A stretch of 64,000 nucleotides of DNA from Lewinellaceae bacterium (lineage in GTDB: Bacteria > Bacteroidota > Bacteroidia > Chitinophagales > Saprospiraceae), in contig JACJXX010000001.1 of the NCBI GenBank assembly GCA_020636435.1, positions 2,993,001-3,057,000 of the forward strand. The letters run 5' to 3'. Under the pieces are notes generated by a model, which saw only the letters and a list, made by a program, of their open reading frames with translations, ran no database searches and was not told the DNA's origin. Of this stretch, positions 35,008-42,984 are shown piece after piece (the stretch's first letter is position 1; every line of letters begins with the position of its first letter). The translations under genes and the position numbers were made by a program.

Positions 35008-36378
35008 TCACATCATCCGTTCATAAACCCGTAGCGTCTCCCGGGCTGCCTTCATCCAGGAGAACTGCCGGGCTCTCATTAAGGCTTTCTCACTCAGCAA
35101 AACGCGCATTTTTTCGTCTTGAAGCAAAATCTTCATCTGCGTTTTGATATCGCCTGCATCACCGGGATCGGCTGGCAGGCCAGCATCGCCAATGACCTCC
35201 GGCATGGAGCTGTTGCCCCCGTATATCACCGTGGCGCCGCAAGCCATGGCTTCCAGGGGCGGCAGGCCGAAACCTTCATAAAAGGAGACATAACACAAAG
35301 CCAGGGCGTGGGAGTACAAGACGGGCAGGTCCGCCTCCGCTACAAAGCCGGTGAAAAAAATGTTTTTGTCCGCAACGTGTTCCTTCTTCAGCAGGCCGTC
35401 TGTCTTCCAGCCTTTTTTCCCGCAGATGAACAACGCCAGGTTTTCATCTGCGCACTCCGCTACCAATGCTTCGAATGCTTTGATCGTATTGAGCAGGTTT
35501 TTTCGGGGCTCCAGGGTGGAGAGGGCCAGGAAGTACCGGCAATCCGGCAATCTGTATTTTTCCAATACCGTTTTCAACCGTTCCCGGCCCTTGTGTGGCC
35601 GGAACTGATCGTGATTGCAGGCCTCATAAACAACGTGAATCCTATCAGCATCGACTGGGTATTCCTGCATGACATCCGCTTTCGTGGCTTCGGAAACCGC
35701 CAGAATGTGGGCATTTTTCCGCATGGCCTGTTGCATCCCCTCCTCAGCCTGCGCTGCATTATCGGCTGTATGAAAGCCTGGAAAGTGCTTGTGGGTAAGG
35801 TCATGCACAGTGAGGAGGAATTTGCCTCTGACGTTTTGGAGGTAGTGAAAATTCTGGGGCAGCGGGATGTGGATGAGGTCGTAGCGGTCAAAAATGGCCG
35901 CCAGCGCCCTGTTTTCTCTCCGCGTCACTGCTTTGCGGTAGAGCAGGAACAAATAACGGATGGGCAGCCGCTCGTATGCCCGGATCAGGAGCTGGTAGAT
36001 CCATCCAGGCAGGCTGTCGCGCACTTTTTCTTTTGCCTGTAGCATACGGACTTCGAAGGGACGGCGCTTTTTTATGGCTTCTATCTTCTTTTCAATCCGT
36101 TCCTTTTCCTGCCCGGCCACCGTATTTGTGCGGTGTAGTTCCTCTCTGCGTTCCCGCAATTTGATGGGGTTGCCCCCTAAGACATACAGGTCGATCTCCC
36201 ATTCAGGGAATAATTTTTGCTCCAGCATGGCCAGCGAATCCAGCAATTCCGTCAGATAGCGCTTGACGCCGTCGTTGCCCGGCATGAGGAGTTTATTGGC
36301 TTCGATCAGCACCCGGCGTGGGCGTGGCGAGTCAGCCTTTTTCTTGACAGGCATAAACAACGATTTGGAAGTGGGCAT
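35008..36378 (-). CDS. Family-4 glycosyltransferase
   Basis: A 456-aa GT-B enzyme. VLIEANKLLMPGNDGVKRYL near the N-terminus (~23-42) is followed by an unusual charged coiled-coil-like insert (~70-115, REELHRTNTVAGQEKERIEK), then FLLTVHDLTHKHFPGFHTAD, ILAVSEATKADVMQEYP, and the donor domain with YFLALSTLEPRKNLLNTIKA and VSFYEGFGLPPLEAMACGAT. It is the distal gene of a three-gene minus-strand set with the ABC exporter genes. Start MPTSKSLF; MPVKKKAD nine codons later is possible. Confidence 0.9.
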   Translation of the reverse strand: MPTSKSLFMPVKKKADSPRPRRVLIEANKLLMPGNDGVKRYLTELLDSLAMLEQKLFPEWEIDLYVLGGNPIKLRERREELHRTNTVAGQEKERIEKKIEAIKKRRPFEVRMLQAKEKVRDSLPGWIYQLLIRAYERLPIRYLFLLYRKAVTRRENRALAAIFDRYDLIHIPLPQNFHYLQNVRGKFLLTVHDLTHKHFPGFHTADNAAQAEEGMQQAMRKNAHILAVSEATKADVMQEYPVDADRIHVVYEACNHDQFRPHKGRERLKTVLEKYRLPDCRYFLALSTLEPRKNLLNTIKAFEALVAECADENLALFICGKKGWKTDGLLKKEHVADKNIFFTGFVAEADLPVLYSHALALCYVSFYEGFGLPPLEAMACGATVIYGGNSSMPEVIGDAGLPADPGDAGDIKTQMKILLQDEKMRVLLSEKALMRARQFSWMKAARETLRVYERMM

Positions 36379-36408
36379 AATGTCTTTTGTAAGCTTTTCC
36401 TCTAAAAA

Positions 36409-37245
36409 TCACATATCATATTCCTGGACCCTTCTCAATTTTATTTGCCGCTGTTCCTCATCCAGGTGGTCCAGGCAGTTGAGGATGTAATGATTCAGCG
36501 CTTGTTTGATGTCTGTCGATTCGTAGATAATATGGCCTTTTTTCATGACCAGCACCCGGGTGGCCACCTTCAGTATTTTTCGGATGTTGTTGGAAACGAA
36601 CAGCACTGCCTTGCCGGGTTGGCGGGCGTACTCCTTGAGGTGGTCGAAGCATTTGGCTTTGAAGACGGAATCGCCGACGGCCAGCGCCTCGTCGATGATG
36701 AAGATGTCGGGCTCTGTGGCGATGGCAATGGCGTAGGCCAGGCGGGCACGCATGCCGGAGGAGTAGTTGCCAAAGGGCCGGTCGAGCTGGCCGCCCAGTT
36801 CGGAAAAGGACTCGATGAAGGCCATTTGGGCGTCGATCTCCGCTTTGTTCATGCCGTACATTGCGCCTTTGATGTAGATATTCTCCCTGCCCGTGAACAA
36901 GGGCTGCATCCCGGCGCCCAGCGCAAAGACAGCAGTAACTTTTTGCCCCGGCCGTCCATAAATCGCTCCCGCTTCCAGGTGGTATATGTCGGAGATAAGG
37001 CGCATCAGGGTCGTCTTACCCGAGCCGTTGGCGCCTACGATGCCGAGAATCTCGCCGGCGAACAGATCGAAGTTGATATCGGCCAGGGACCAAAACTCTT
37101 TCTTCCGCAATCGCATGTATTCGATCTCCAACCCGAATACATCTGCCAACAGGTCCTGGAAACCATAGTACAGATTGTACTTAATGTCCCGGCTGAACTT
37201 CTTGTGCAGGTTGCGGACGGAGAGAAGAGGGGTAGCATCGGGCAT
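36409..37245 (-). CDS. ABC exporter ATP-binding protein (Wzt/KpsT/TagH-like)
   Basis: 278 aa. Walker A GIVGANGSGKTTLM (~68-81), Q-loop region FALGAGMQPLFTGRENIY, signature NYSSGMRARLAYAIAI (~160-175), Walker B DIFIIDEALAVGD (~180-192), all in the pattern of polysaccharide-exporting ATPases (YSSGM instead of LSGGQ). It lacks the long C-terminal carbohydrate-binding domain of O9a-type Wzt, so recognition of a capped polymer is not indicated. Its start is 6 bp from the permease stop, so they form one unit. Confidence 0.93.
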   Translation of the reverse strand: MPDATPLLSVRNLHKKFSRDIKYNLYYGFQDLLADVFGLEIEYMRLRKKEFWSLADINFDLFAGEILGIVGANGSGKTTLMRLISDIYHLEAGAIYGRPGQKVTAVFALGAGMQPLFTGRENIYIKGAMYGMNKAEIDAQMAFIESFSELGGQLDRPFGNYSSGMRARLAYAIAIATEPDIFIIDEALAVGDSVFKAKCFDHLKEYARQPGKAVLFVSNNIRKILKVATRVLVMKKGHIIYESTDIKQALNHYILNCLDHLDEEQRQIKLRRVQEYDM

Positions 37246-37251
37246 TGGGCA

Positions 37252-38127
37252 TTAGTTATTGATCAGCCGTTCCATCACCTTCGGTTCTGCGGCCGCGAAG
37301 ACGCGGGCCGCGAAAAGGAAAAAGATCAGGGTTAAGAGAATGCAGATTCCCCAGGTAGCCGGCTCATAAAAGGTGCCTTGCGTCAGCACATCGCGGCTGA
37401 AGCCGACAAGGTAGGTCAACGGGTTGAAGCGGATGGCCTCCGACAGCCAGCCCACCTTGATCCTGGGAGCATACACCACCGGCGTGAGGAACATCAAAAA
37501 GCCAATGCCGCGGTCGACAAGGCTGGCGATATCCACCGCTACCACCCGCAACAGCGATACGATCAGCCCGATGGCCACCCCCAGGATCAACAGCGGCAGC
37601 AGCGTCAGCGGAAACAAGAGTGCTAACCAGGTAAAGCGGACGCCGAAAAGCAGCAACACCACTATGTTGATTAAAAAAGGGATGACAAAACGGATCAGGT
37701 GCACCAGTAGCCTTTCCACCACCAGCACCTCGTGCGGGAAGCGGGCCATGATCATCATATTGCCCCTGTCGGTGAAAATCTTGCTGGTACTCTGGTATAT
37801 TTCTGCAAAAAAACCCCATATCGCAGTGCTCAGCAGCACAAAGGCCGGGTACGGGATGCCGGTATCGCCTGGTTCGATGATGCCGGCGCCGTTCAGCAAT
37901 ATCCAAATGATGACGGAGATAACGGGCAGGATGAACAACCACAGCAGTCCGATATACGAGCGCTTGAAATCCTTGAGAATATTGATGCGGACCAACTGGC
38001 GAATGAAAAAAGAGTAGGCGCGAATGTTTTTTAAGATCGTACGCCAATGATACAACAAAGAACCCTTGCGGGGAGGGTGCAGCCGGGTTCGCAGAACAGA
38101 AATGTCGGAGCGTTCGGGGCTATTCAA
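37252..38127 (-). CDS. ABC-2 type polysaccharide export permease (Wzm/TagG-like)
   Basis: 291 aa with six hydrophobic helices. Typical segments: INILKDFKRSYIGLLWLFIL (interface helix before TM1), GTGIPYPAFVLLSTAIWGFF-like core (DTGIPYPAFVLLSTAIWG), DRGIGFLMFLTPVVYAPRIK and NPLTYLVGFSRDVLTQG. The N-terminal ~40 residues are cytoplasmic and basic. Function: membrane channel for the ATPase encoded next. Together with the Wzx/Wzy-like genes at the other end this gives the locus two distinct export routes. Confidence 0.92.
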   Translation of the reverse strand: MNSPERSDISVLRTRLHPPRKGSLLYHWRTILKNIRAYSFFIRQLVRINILKDFKRSYIGLLWLFILPVISVIIWILLNGAGIIEPGDTGIPYPAFVLLSTAIWGFFAEIYQSTSKIFTDRGNMMIMARFPHEVLVVERLLVHLIRFVIPFLINIVVLLLFGVRFTWLALLFPLTLLPLLILGVAIGLIVSLLRVVAVDIASLVDRGIGFLMFLTPVVYAPRIKVGWLSEAIRFNPLTYLVGFSRDVLTQGTFYEPATWGICILLTLIFFLFAARVFAAAEPKVMERLINN

Positions 38128-38369
38128 AAGTACCGCGATTTTTCTTCTAAATTACCAATTTTTCATTTTCCACTTGTAAGTGAGAATAAAGCGCAAATTA
38201 TAAAAAACACCTTGATTTCAGGTAATCAATCCTATGTCGGAATTGTTTGAAAATGCGCTACTCCCTGCCTTCTTTCCGCAAGAAGGCTTCCAGTTGCCCG
38301 GCATATTCGGCCCGGCGCCAGCATCGAAGCGCTCGTAAAAGCAATAATCCACAAATAAAAGACAATAGC

Positions 38370-38399
38370 AAAAAAAAGGAGCACTTTTTCAAGCGCTCC
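38370..38399 (-). terminator. Intrinsic terminator of the predicted small RNA
   Basis: Minus strand: GGAGCGCTT, loop GAAA, AAGTGCTCC (9 bp, one G-U pair), then eight T residues (38377-38370). Confidence 0.85.
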
Positions 38400-38476
38400 T
38401 GTATTCCCTAAAATCACCCAATTGAGCTCTTTGCCCCGAGATAATCGGGGGTTAAGCCTTGTTTGCCTTGTCAGTA
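38370..38476 (-). ncRNA. Predicted ~107-nt small RNA under a CRP/FNR-type promoter
   Basis: Between divergent genes the minus strand has a promoter (two CRP/FNR-like boxes and a -7 element at 38480-38487), an inferred start near 38476, a 6-bp hairpin CCCCGA/TCGGGG (38434-38450), and a strong terminator (38399-38370). A 61-codon ORF from 38417 runs through the terminator and is not convincing. Architecture and length are reminiscent of enterobacterial FnrS, but no sequence relation is claimed. Transcription is inferred. Confidence 0.6.
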
Positions 38477-38479
38477 GTA

Positions 38480-38545
38480 CAAAGAAAAGGCATTGGGCCT
38501 GCTTTGCCAGTGATTTTTGTCATGCCCGGTTTATGATTTTAGTCA
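38480..38545 (-). promoter_or_regulatory. Two CRP/FNR-like boxes plus -7 element driving the predicted sRNA
   Basis: Boxes (plus-strand reading) TGATTTTTGTCA (38511-38522) and TGATTTTAGTCA (38534-38545), centres 23 bp apart. 23 nt separate the proximal box from TTTCTTTG (38487-38480, minus), one base off TAnnTTTG. Same spacings as at hemN and hsp20. No -33 element, as expected for an activator-dependent promoter. Confidence 0.65.
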
Positions 38546-38568
38546 ACTCAAAAAAAACCCATGGCATT

Positions 38569-38600
38569 GAGAAAAGTCAGGAAAGCTGTTGACTTTTCTC
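38569..38600. repeat. 11-bp perfect hairpin upstream of the uspA gene
   Basis: GAGAAAAGTCA / TGACTTTTCTC with a 10-nt loop. Its role is unknown; the TGAC half-sites resemble the nearby regulator boxes. Confidence 0.4.
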
Positions 38601-38662
38601 ATTCAGTTTGCTGCCAAAAAATTGCTGTTTTGGTAATGGAATAAACCCTTTCGGCGTCCTTA

Positions 38663-38766
38663 TATACTGACGCACGCTTGGTTTTGTGCAAAGCACAAAC
38701 GGCGAGGTCAGTATATGCTGACCCGGCGGGTTTTGTAACTGACAAAACCTGCCGTGCGTCAGTATA
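38663..38766. repeat. Cloverleaf-like multi-hairpin element ahead of the uspA gene
   Basis: A 14-bp perfect outer stem TATACTGACGCACG / CGTGCGTCAGTATA encloses three hairpins in a row: TTTGTGC/GCACAAA, GGTCAG/CTGACC (38706-38723) and GGTTTTGT/ACAAAACC (38729-38749). The GTCAGTATA word recurs in outer and middle stems. It ends 15 bp before the uspA ATG, so it is either a structured 5' leader or a mobile palindrome. Confidence 0.7.
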
Positions 38767-38781
38767 ACAGTAACAAAAGCC

Positions 38782-39636
38782 ATGAGAATGATCAAGAAAA
38801 TCTTGTTCCCTACCGATTTTTCAGCCACGGCTCAGAATGCATTTCGCCATTGCCTCCTTTTGGCCGGCCAATACGGCGCCGATATCGATGTGCTCCACGT
38901 AATATTTCCCGAATACGAAGCGTTGGATTTGCCTGTAATGGCGGCTCAGGCTACCAAAGAAAAAGCGGAGACGGCCAGGGCGGTCATGAAAACGTTTGTC
39001 GAAAACGGGCTGGCGCAGCTGCAGGCCGTCCATCAGTTGGAAAGCATCCCCATCGTCAGCCCTGACATTGAAATCGGCACGCCGGGCAAGGCCATCTGCG
39101 AGGCTGCCCGCCAAAGCGAAGCGGACCTCATCGTCATGGGCACGAAGGGGGAGCACAACGTCCTGGAGCGTGTTTTCGGCAGCGTTACCACGGCAGTCAT
39201 AGAGCACGCCCCCTGTCCTGTTTGGGTCGTTCCGGAAAATGCGCAGTTCGAGCACATCGACATTATTGCTTACGCCACCGACCTTCTGGAGGCCGACCCC
39301 TACCATATTTGGGAAGTGGGAAAAATGCTGGAGCCTTTCAGCCCGATCATTCACTGTGTGCACGTCAATGTAAAAAACTCGGTGGACGGCGCCATCGACT
39401 TCGCCAGCCTGGGCGCCTTCTTTGAGCATCATGCGCCTTCCATTCAGATCACTTTTCACCCGCTTTCCGGCCAGTCTGTCCTGCCGGCGCTGGAGGAGTT
39501 TGTCGAAACGTACGACGTCGACGTCCTGGTGATGTATGCTCCTCAGCACAACTGGTTTGAACGGACTTTTCAAAAAAGCCACACCAAGCGCATGGCCTTC
39601 GAAGCCCATGTGCCCCTATTAATAATCAAGAAATAA
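38782..39636 (+). CDS. Universal stress protein, two UspA domains
   Basis: 284 aa. The first Usp domain (~4-150) has ILFPTDFSATAQNAFRHCLL and the ATP-binding-type MGTKGEHNVLERVFGSVTTAVIEHAPCPVWVVP (G-x2-G-x9-G-[S/T] spacing). The second domain (~155-284) is degenerate, lacking the GxxGxxxxxxxxxGS motif and ending AHVPLLIIKK. Usp proteins bind ATP and help survival under starvation and low oxygen. First gene of the plus-strand set followed by the GCS2-CBS gene (16-bp gap). Confidence 0.92.
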   Translation: MRMIKKILFPTDFSATAQNAFRHCLLLAGQYGADIDVLHVIFPEYEALDLPVMAAQATKEKAETARAVMKTFVENGLAQLQAVHQLESIPIVSPDIEIGTPGKAICEAARQSEADLIVMGTKGEHNVLERVFGSVTTAVIEHAPCPVWVVPENAQFEHIDIIAYATDLLEADPYHIWEVGKMLEPFSPIIHCVHVNVKNSVDGAIDFASLGAFFEHHAPSIQITFHPLSGQSVLPALEEFVETYDVDVLVMYAPQHNWFERTFQKSHTKRMAFEAHVPLLIIKK

Positions 39637-39652
39637 CCTAACCAATTCAATC

Positions 39653-41515
39653 ATGGGCGAACTCAGCGTAAAACCAGCAGCAGAATCCAGAAATAAATTT
39701 ATTAAGTCCCTCCTCCAGGACATCGAAGCCCTGGACCAGATGCTCCGCGACGGGCTCTTTGAAAAAGGCCATGAGCGGATCGGGTCAGAGCAGGAAATTT
39801 TCCTGGTCGACCAACATGGCCAGCCCGCCGGGCAAGGCCCAGATATCCTGGAGGCCCTTCCGCCGGCTTTTACTACGGAGATCGGCCGGTACAACCTCGA
39901 AGTCAACCTCGACCCATTTGAGCTGGACGGGCAGGCTTTGCGGAAAACGGAAGCGCAATTGCGGAAAATGCTCGGCGTACTGGAAAAAGAGGCGGCAAAG
40001 CGCCACGTTTTTCCCCTCCTGGCCGGCATACTGCCCACCCTTCGCCACTGCCATCTGGAATTGCAACACATGACTCCGCAAATTCGGTATTCCATTCTCA
40101 GCGAAGCCATGCGGCGCCGGCGGGGCAGCGACTTTGAGATTCATATTCACGGTGCGGACGAGCTTATCGCCCGGCTCGATTCGGTGATGTTCGAGGCATG
40201 CAATACCAGTTGGCAGATGCACCTGCAGATCGCGCCCGAATTATTTTCGGAGCGATACAACTGGGCTCAATGGATCGCCGGCCCGGTGCTGGCCACCTGC
40301 GCGAATTCCCCCCTGCTGTTTGGCCGCGAGTTGTGGCACGAAACCCGCATTGCGCTTTTCCAGCAAAGCGTGGATACCCGTAGTTCGAACAACCACCTGC
40401 GCAACAAACTGAGCCGGGTGGGCTTTGGGCAAAACTGGCTCAGCGGCCCGGCCTCCAATCTGTTCAAAGACAACATCAGCCGTTTTCCATTGCTATTGAC
40501 CGGCGAGGTCAAAGAGAATGCCCTGGAAGCGCTCGAAAAAGGAGCGGCGCCCCAACTCAGGGCCCTGCGCCTGCACAACGGCACGGTTTATAGCTGGAAC
40601 CGCCCTTGTTATGGCATCAGCGACACCGGTTTTCCTCACCTGCGCATCGAGAACCGCTACGTCCCTGCCGGGCCGTCCATCCCGGATGAGATGGCCAACT
40701 TCGCCTTCTGGATTGGCCTGATGAAGGGCATGCCGGAACAATACGGCGCCCTGTGCGACAAAATCCCCTTCCAGATGGCTAAAGACAATTTCTACCGGGC
40801 CGCCCGTTCGAGCCTCTGCTCGGTCTTCAACTGGAACGGGCAACAGATACCGGCGCCCAACCTGGTCCTGGAGAAACTGCTGCCCATTGCAGAAGACGGC
40901 CTCAAGGCAGTGGGAGTAGATAGCCTGGAAATCGATCATTACCTGGGCATTATCGAGCGGCGCGCACTCCTGCGCCAGAACGGCGCCCTCTGGATGATCC
41001 GCAATTTCCGAAAACTGGCCGACTGTTACGGCAAGGGGGTGGCCGTTCAGGAACTCACCTCATCCATACTGGAGCGGCAGCGCAGCGGCGCCCCCGTCCA
41101 CGAATGGGATGACGTAGACTGCGCCCGTTATTACGAGATTGGCAGCGGGAAAGAAACCGTCGGCCGGGCGATGAAAACCGACCTGTTCACCATCTCCCGC
41201 GAAGAGCCGCTGGAACTGGTGGAAGCTGTCATGGAGTGGAAAAACATCCGCCACCTGCCGATAGAGGACGAAGAGGGGAAACTGGTGGGGCTGATCACCA
41301 GCACCAACCTTAAAGAAATCGCAGACCCCGAAAACCACATCGCCGCCGATATCATGGTGCATTCCCTGATTACCGCTCCTGAGGACATGCCCCTGGCGGA
41401 AGGCGCAGAACTGATCAAACGCCACGGCATCGGCAGCCTGCTCGTCGTCCGGAACGAAAAACTGGTGGGCATATTAACCGATACGGATTTTCGGCGGCTG
41501 TATGGCAACTATTAG
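39653..41515 (+). CDS. GCS2-type glutamate-cysteine ligase-like enzyme fused to a CBS pair
   Basis: 620 aa. Residues ~20-440 match the carboxylate-amine ligase fold of GCS2 enzymes: IGSEQEIFLVDQHG (substrate Glu-rich strand), EIGRYNLEVNLDPFEL, HLQIAPELFSERYNWAQWIA, GPVLATCANSPLLFGRELWHETRIALFQQS and HLRIENRYVPAGPSIPDEMA. Residues ~500-620 form two CBS motifs (ITSTNLKEIADPENH; VGILTDTDFRRLYG), which bind adenine nucleotides and usually regulate attached enzymes. The product may be gamma-glutamylcysteine or another amide; no gshB is adjacent. The stop codon touches an 8-bp repeat array. Confidence 0.85.
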   Translation: MGELSVKPAAESRNKFIKSLLQDIEALDQMLRDGLFEKGHERIGSEQEIFLVDQHGQPAGQGPDILEALPPAFTTEIGRYNLEVNLDPFELDGQALRKTEAQLRKMLGVLEKEAAKRHVFPLLAGILPTLRHCHLELQHMTPQIRYSILSEAMRRRRGSDFEIHIHGADELIARLDSVMFEACNTSWQMHLQIAPELFSERYNWAQWIAGPVLATCANSPLLFGRELWHETRIALFQQSVDTRSSNNHLRNKLSRVGFGQNWLSGPASNLFKDNISRFPLLLTGEVKENALEALEKGAAPQLRALRLHNGTVYSWNRPCYGISDTGFPHLRIENRYVPAGPSIPDEMANFAFWIGLMKGMPEQYGALCDKIPFQMAKDNFYRAARSSLCSVFNWNGQQIPAPNLVLEKLLPIAEDGLKAVGVDSLEIDHYLGIIERRALLRQNGALWMIRNFRKLADCYGKGVAVQELTSSILERQRSGAPVHEWDDVDCARYYEIGSGKETVGRAMKTDLFTISREEPLELVEAVMEWKNIRHLPIEDEEGKLVGLITSTNLKEIADPENHIAADIMVHSLITAPEDMPLAEGAELIKRHGIGSLLVVRNEKLVGILTDTDFRRLYGNY

Positions 41516-41738
41516 ACAGGGAGACGGGGAGACAGGGAGACAGGGAGACAGGGAGACGGGGAGACGGGGAGACAGGGAGACAGGGAGACAGGGAGACAGG
41601 GAGACAGGGAGACAGGGAGACAGGGAGACAGGGAGACAGGGAGACAGGGAGACAGGGAGACAGGGAGACAGGGAGACAGGGAGACAGGGAGACAGGGAAA
41701 CAGGGAAACAGGGAAACAGGGAGACAGGGAGACAGGGA
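41515..41738. repeat. Twenty-eight tandem copies of GACAGGGA
   Basis: A 224-bp array of an 8-bp unit with a few GACGGGGA and AACAGGGA variants. It begins at the last base of the GCS2-CBS stop codon and ends 44 bp before the deacylase start. It is open in both directions because the unit lacks stops, so long ORFs here (RQGDRETG repeats) are artefacts. Slipped-strand length change is likely. Confidence 0.95.
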
Positions 41739-41782
41739 AGTCAGTAATTTTTTTTACATTGAGCACATTCAAAAAATAAAAT

Positions 41783-42802
41783 ATGAATACCCAACCCTCT
41801 CCCTCTGAGAGTAAAAAACCGGAAAACGCGAACGCCCGGAAAAAGATGGAATTGATCTACAACCGGGTATTTCTGGAACACGATACCGGCATGCACCCGG
41901 AAAGCAAAAAACGGCTGCTGATCTTTGACGATGTGCCGGATACGGAACTCATAGATGGCTTGCCCTTCATCGAACTGATCCACTCTAAGAGTTATATGGA
42001 GAAGGTGAAGAACGTTTGCAGGGTGGGCGGCCATCTGGATGGCGATACGGCCACCTCCTACGGCAGTTTCCATGCGGCACAGTACGCTGTAGGCGCTACC
42101 GTCATGGCGGCTGATTCCGGAGGTTTTGCGTTGGTGCGCCCTCCGGGCCACCATGCTTACCCGGAGCGGGCCAGCGGCTTCTGCCTGTTCAATAATGTCG
42201 CCATAGCGGCAAAAAAGCTGGCGGAAGAAGGCAAACGAGTGGCCATTATCGACATAGACGGGCACCTGGGCGACGGCACTTCGGACATATTTTACGACAC
42301 CGACCAGGTGCTGTACTGGTCGATGCACCAGTATCCTGCTTTCCCGGGCCATGGTTTCGTCGATGAGATCGGTACCGGCAAAGGCAAAGGCTTCACTGTC
42401 AACATTCCCCTGCCGCCGGGCAGCGCCGACGATATACTGGAGGGCGCCCTGCAGTATTTCCTGCCCGTAGTCGAACAGTTCCAGCCCGATGTGGTGGCCG
42501 TTTCGGCGGGCTTCGACGCCCATCAGTACGACCTTCTGCTGGACCTCAAGGCTTCCGCTAACTTTTTTTATAAGGCAGGAAAAGAAATCCGCGCCCGTTT
42601 CAGCCACGTTTTCGCCACCCTGGAAGGCGGTTACAATGTCGACGAAATGCCAAAATGCCTTTACAACTTCATGGCAGGAGTGAATGAAGAACCTGTTCCC
42701 TACCCCGAAGACTCCACCTCCTCCGGCATGCGGGTGCTGGAGACTTATGAGATATACGTCAATGCCATTATCGCGAACCTGAAATCGCATTGGAAATTTT
42801 GA
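41783..42802 (+). CDS. Histone-deacetylase family protein (lysine/amide deacylase)
   Basis: 339 aa, zinc-dependent. The catalytic region RPPGHHAYP (~120-128, two His) and FCLFNNVAIAAKKL follow family order. Zinc ligands are the Asp and His of IIDIDGHLGDGT (~156-167) and the Asp of SAGFDAHQYD (~245). The usual HH after the Asp is H-L here, changing a second-shell residue. Bacterial homologues remove acetyl groups from lysines or polyamines. The gene lies upstream of a Pat-like acetyltransferase. Confidence 0.92.
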   Translation: MNTQPSPSESKKPENANARKKMELIYNRVFLEHDTGMHPESKKRLLIFDDVPDTELIDGLPFIELIHSKSYMEKVKNVCRVGGHLDGDTATSYGSFHAAQYAVGATVMAADSGGFALVRPPGHHAYPERASGFCLFNNVAIAAKKLAEEGKRVAIIDIDGHLGDGTSDIFYDTDQVLYWSMHQYPAFPGHGFVDEIGTGKGKGFTVNIPLPPGSADDILEGALQYFLPVVEQFQPDVVAVSAGFDAHQYDLLLDLKASANFFYKAGKEIRARFSHVFATLEGGYNVDEMPKCLYNFMAGVNEEPVPYPEDSTSSGMRVLETYEIYVNAIIANLKSHWKF

Positions 42803-42984
42803 TTTTTTTTAAGTTTTCTCATATCAATTTAGCCCTTCACATTGTTCTATTTCTGAAGAAACCAGGGTTACTAAAAAAGCAGTGTTGCGTCAAATAAACG
42901 GCTATTCATTTAGCGCCTCTATCCAAATTGTGCCGGGTATTGCCACGAACTTCATTTACTGTTTTAAAAAGTAAGCCTAGAAAC

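Noticed and set aside
38232..38417. 61-codon minus-strand ORF with one hydrophobic segment
   Set aside because: It reads through the strong terminator at 38370-38399 and lacks a ribosome site; the segment is better explained as a small RNA.
41513..41745. Tandem array as a plasmid iteron or replication origin
   Set aside because: No rep gene, no DnaA boxes seen, and an 8-bp unit is too short and GC-rich for an iteron set.
41502..41772. ORFs (RQGDRETG and SLSPCLPV repeats) through the 8-bp array
   Set aside because: Translation of a stop-free 8-bp repeat; no start context and no conserved sequence outside the array.
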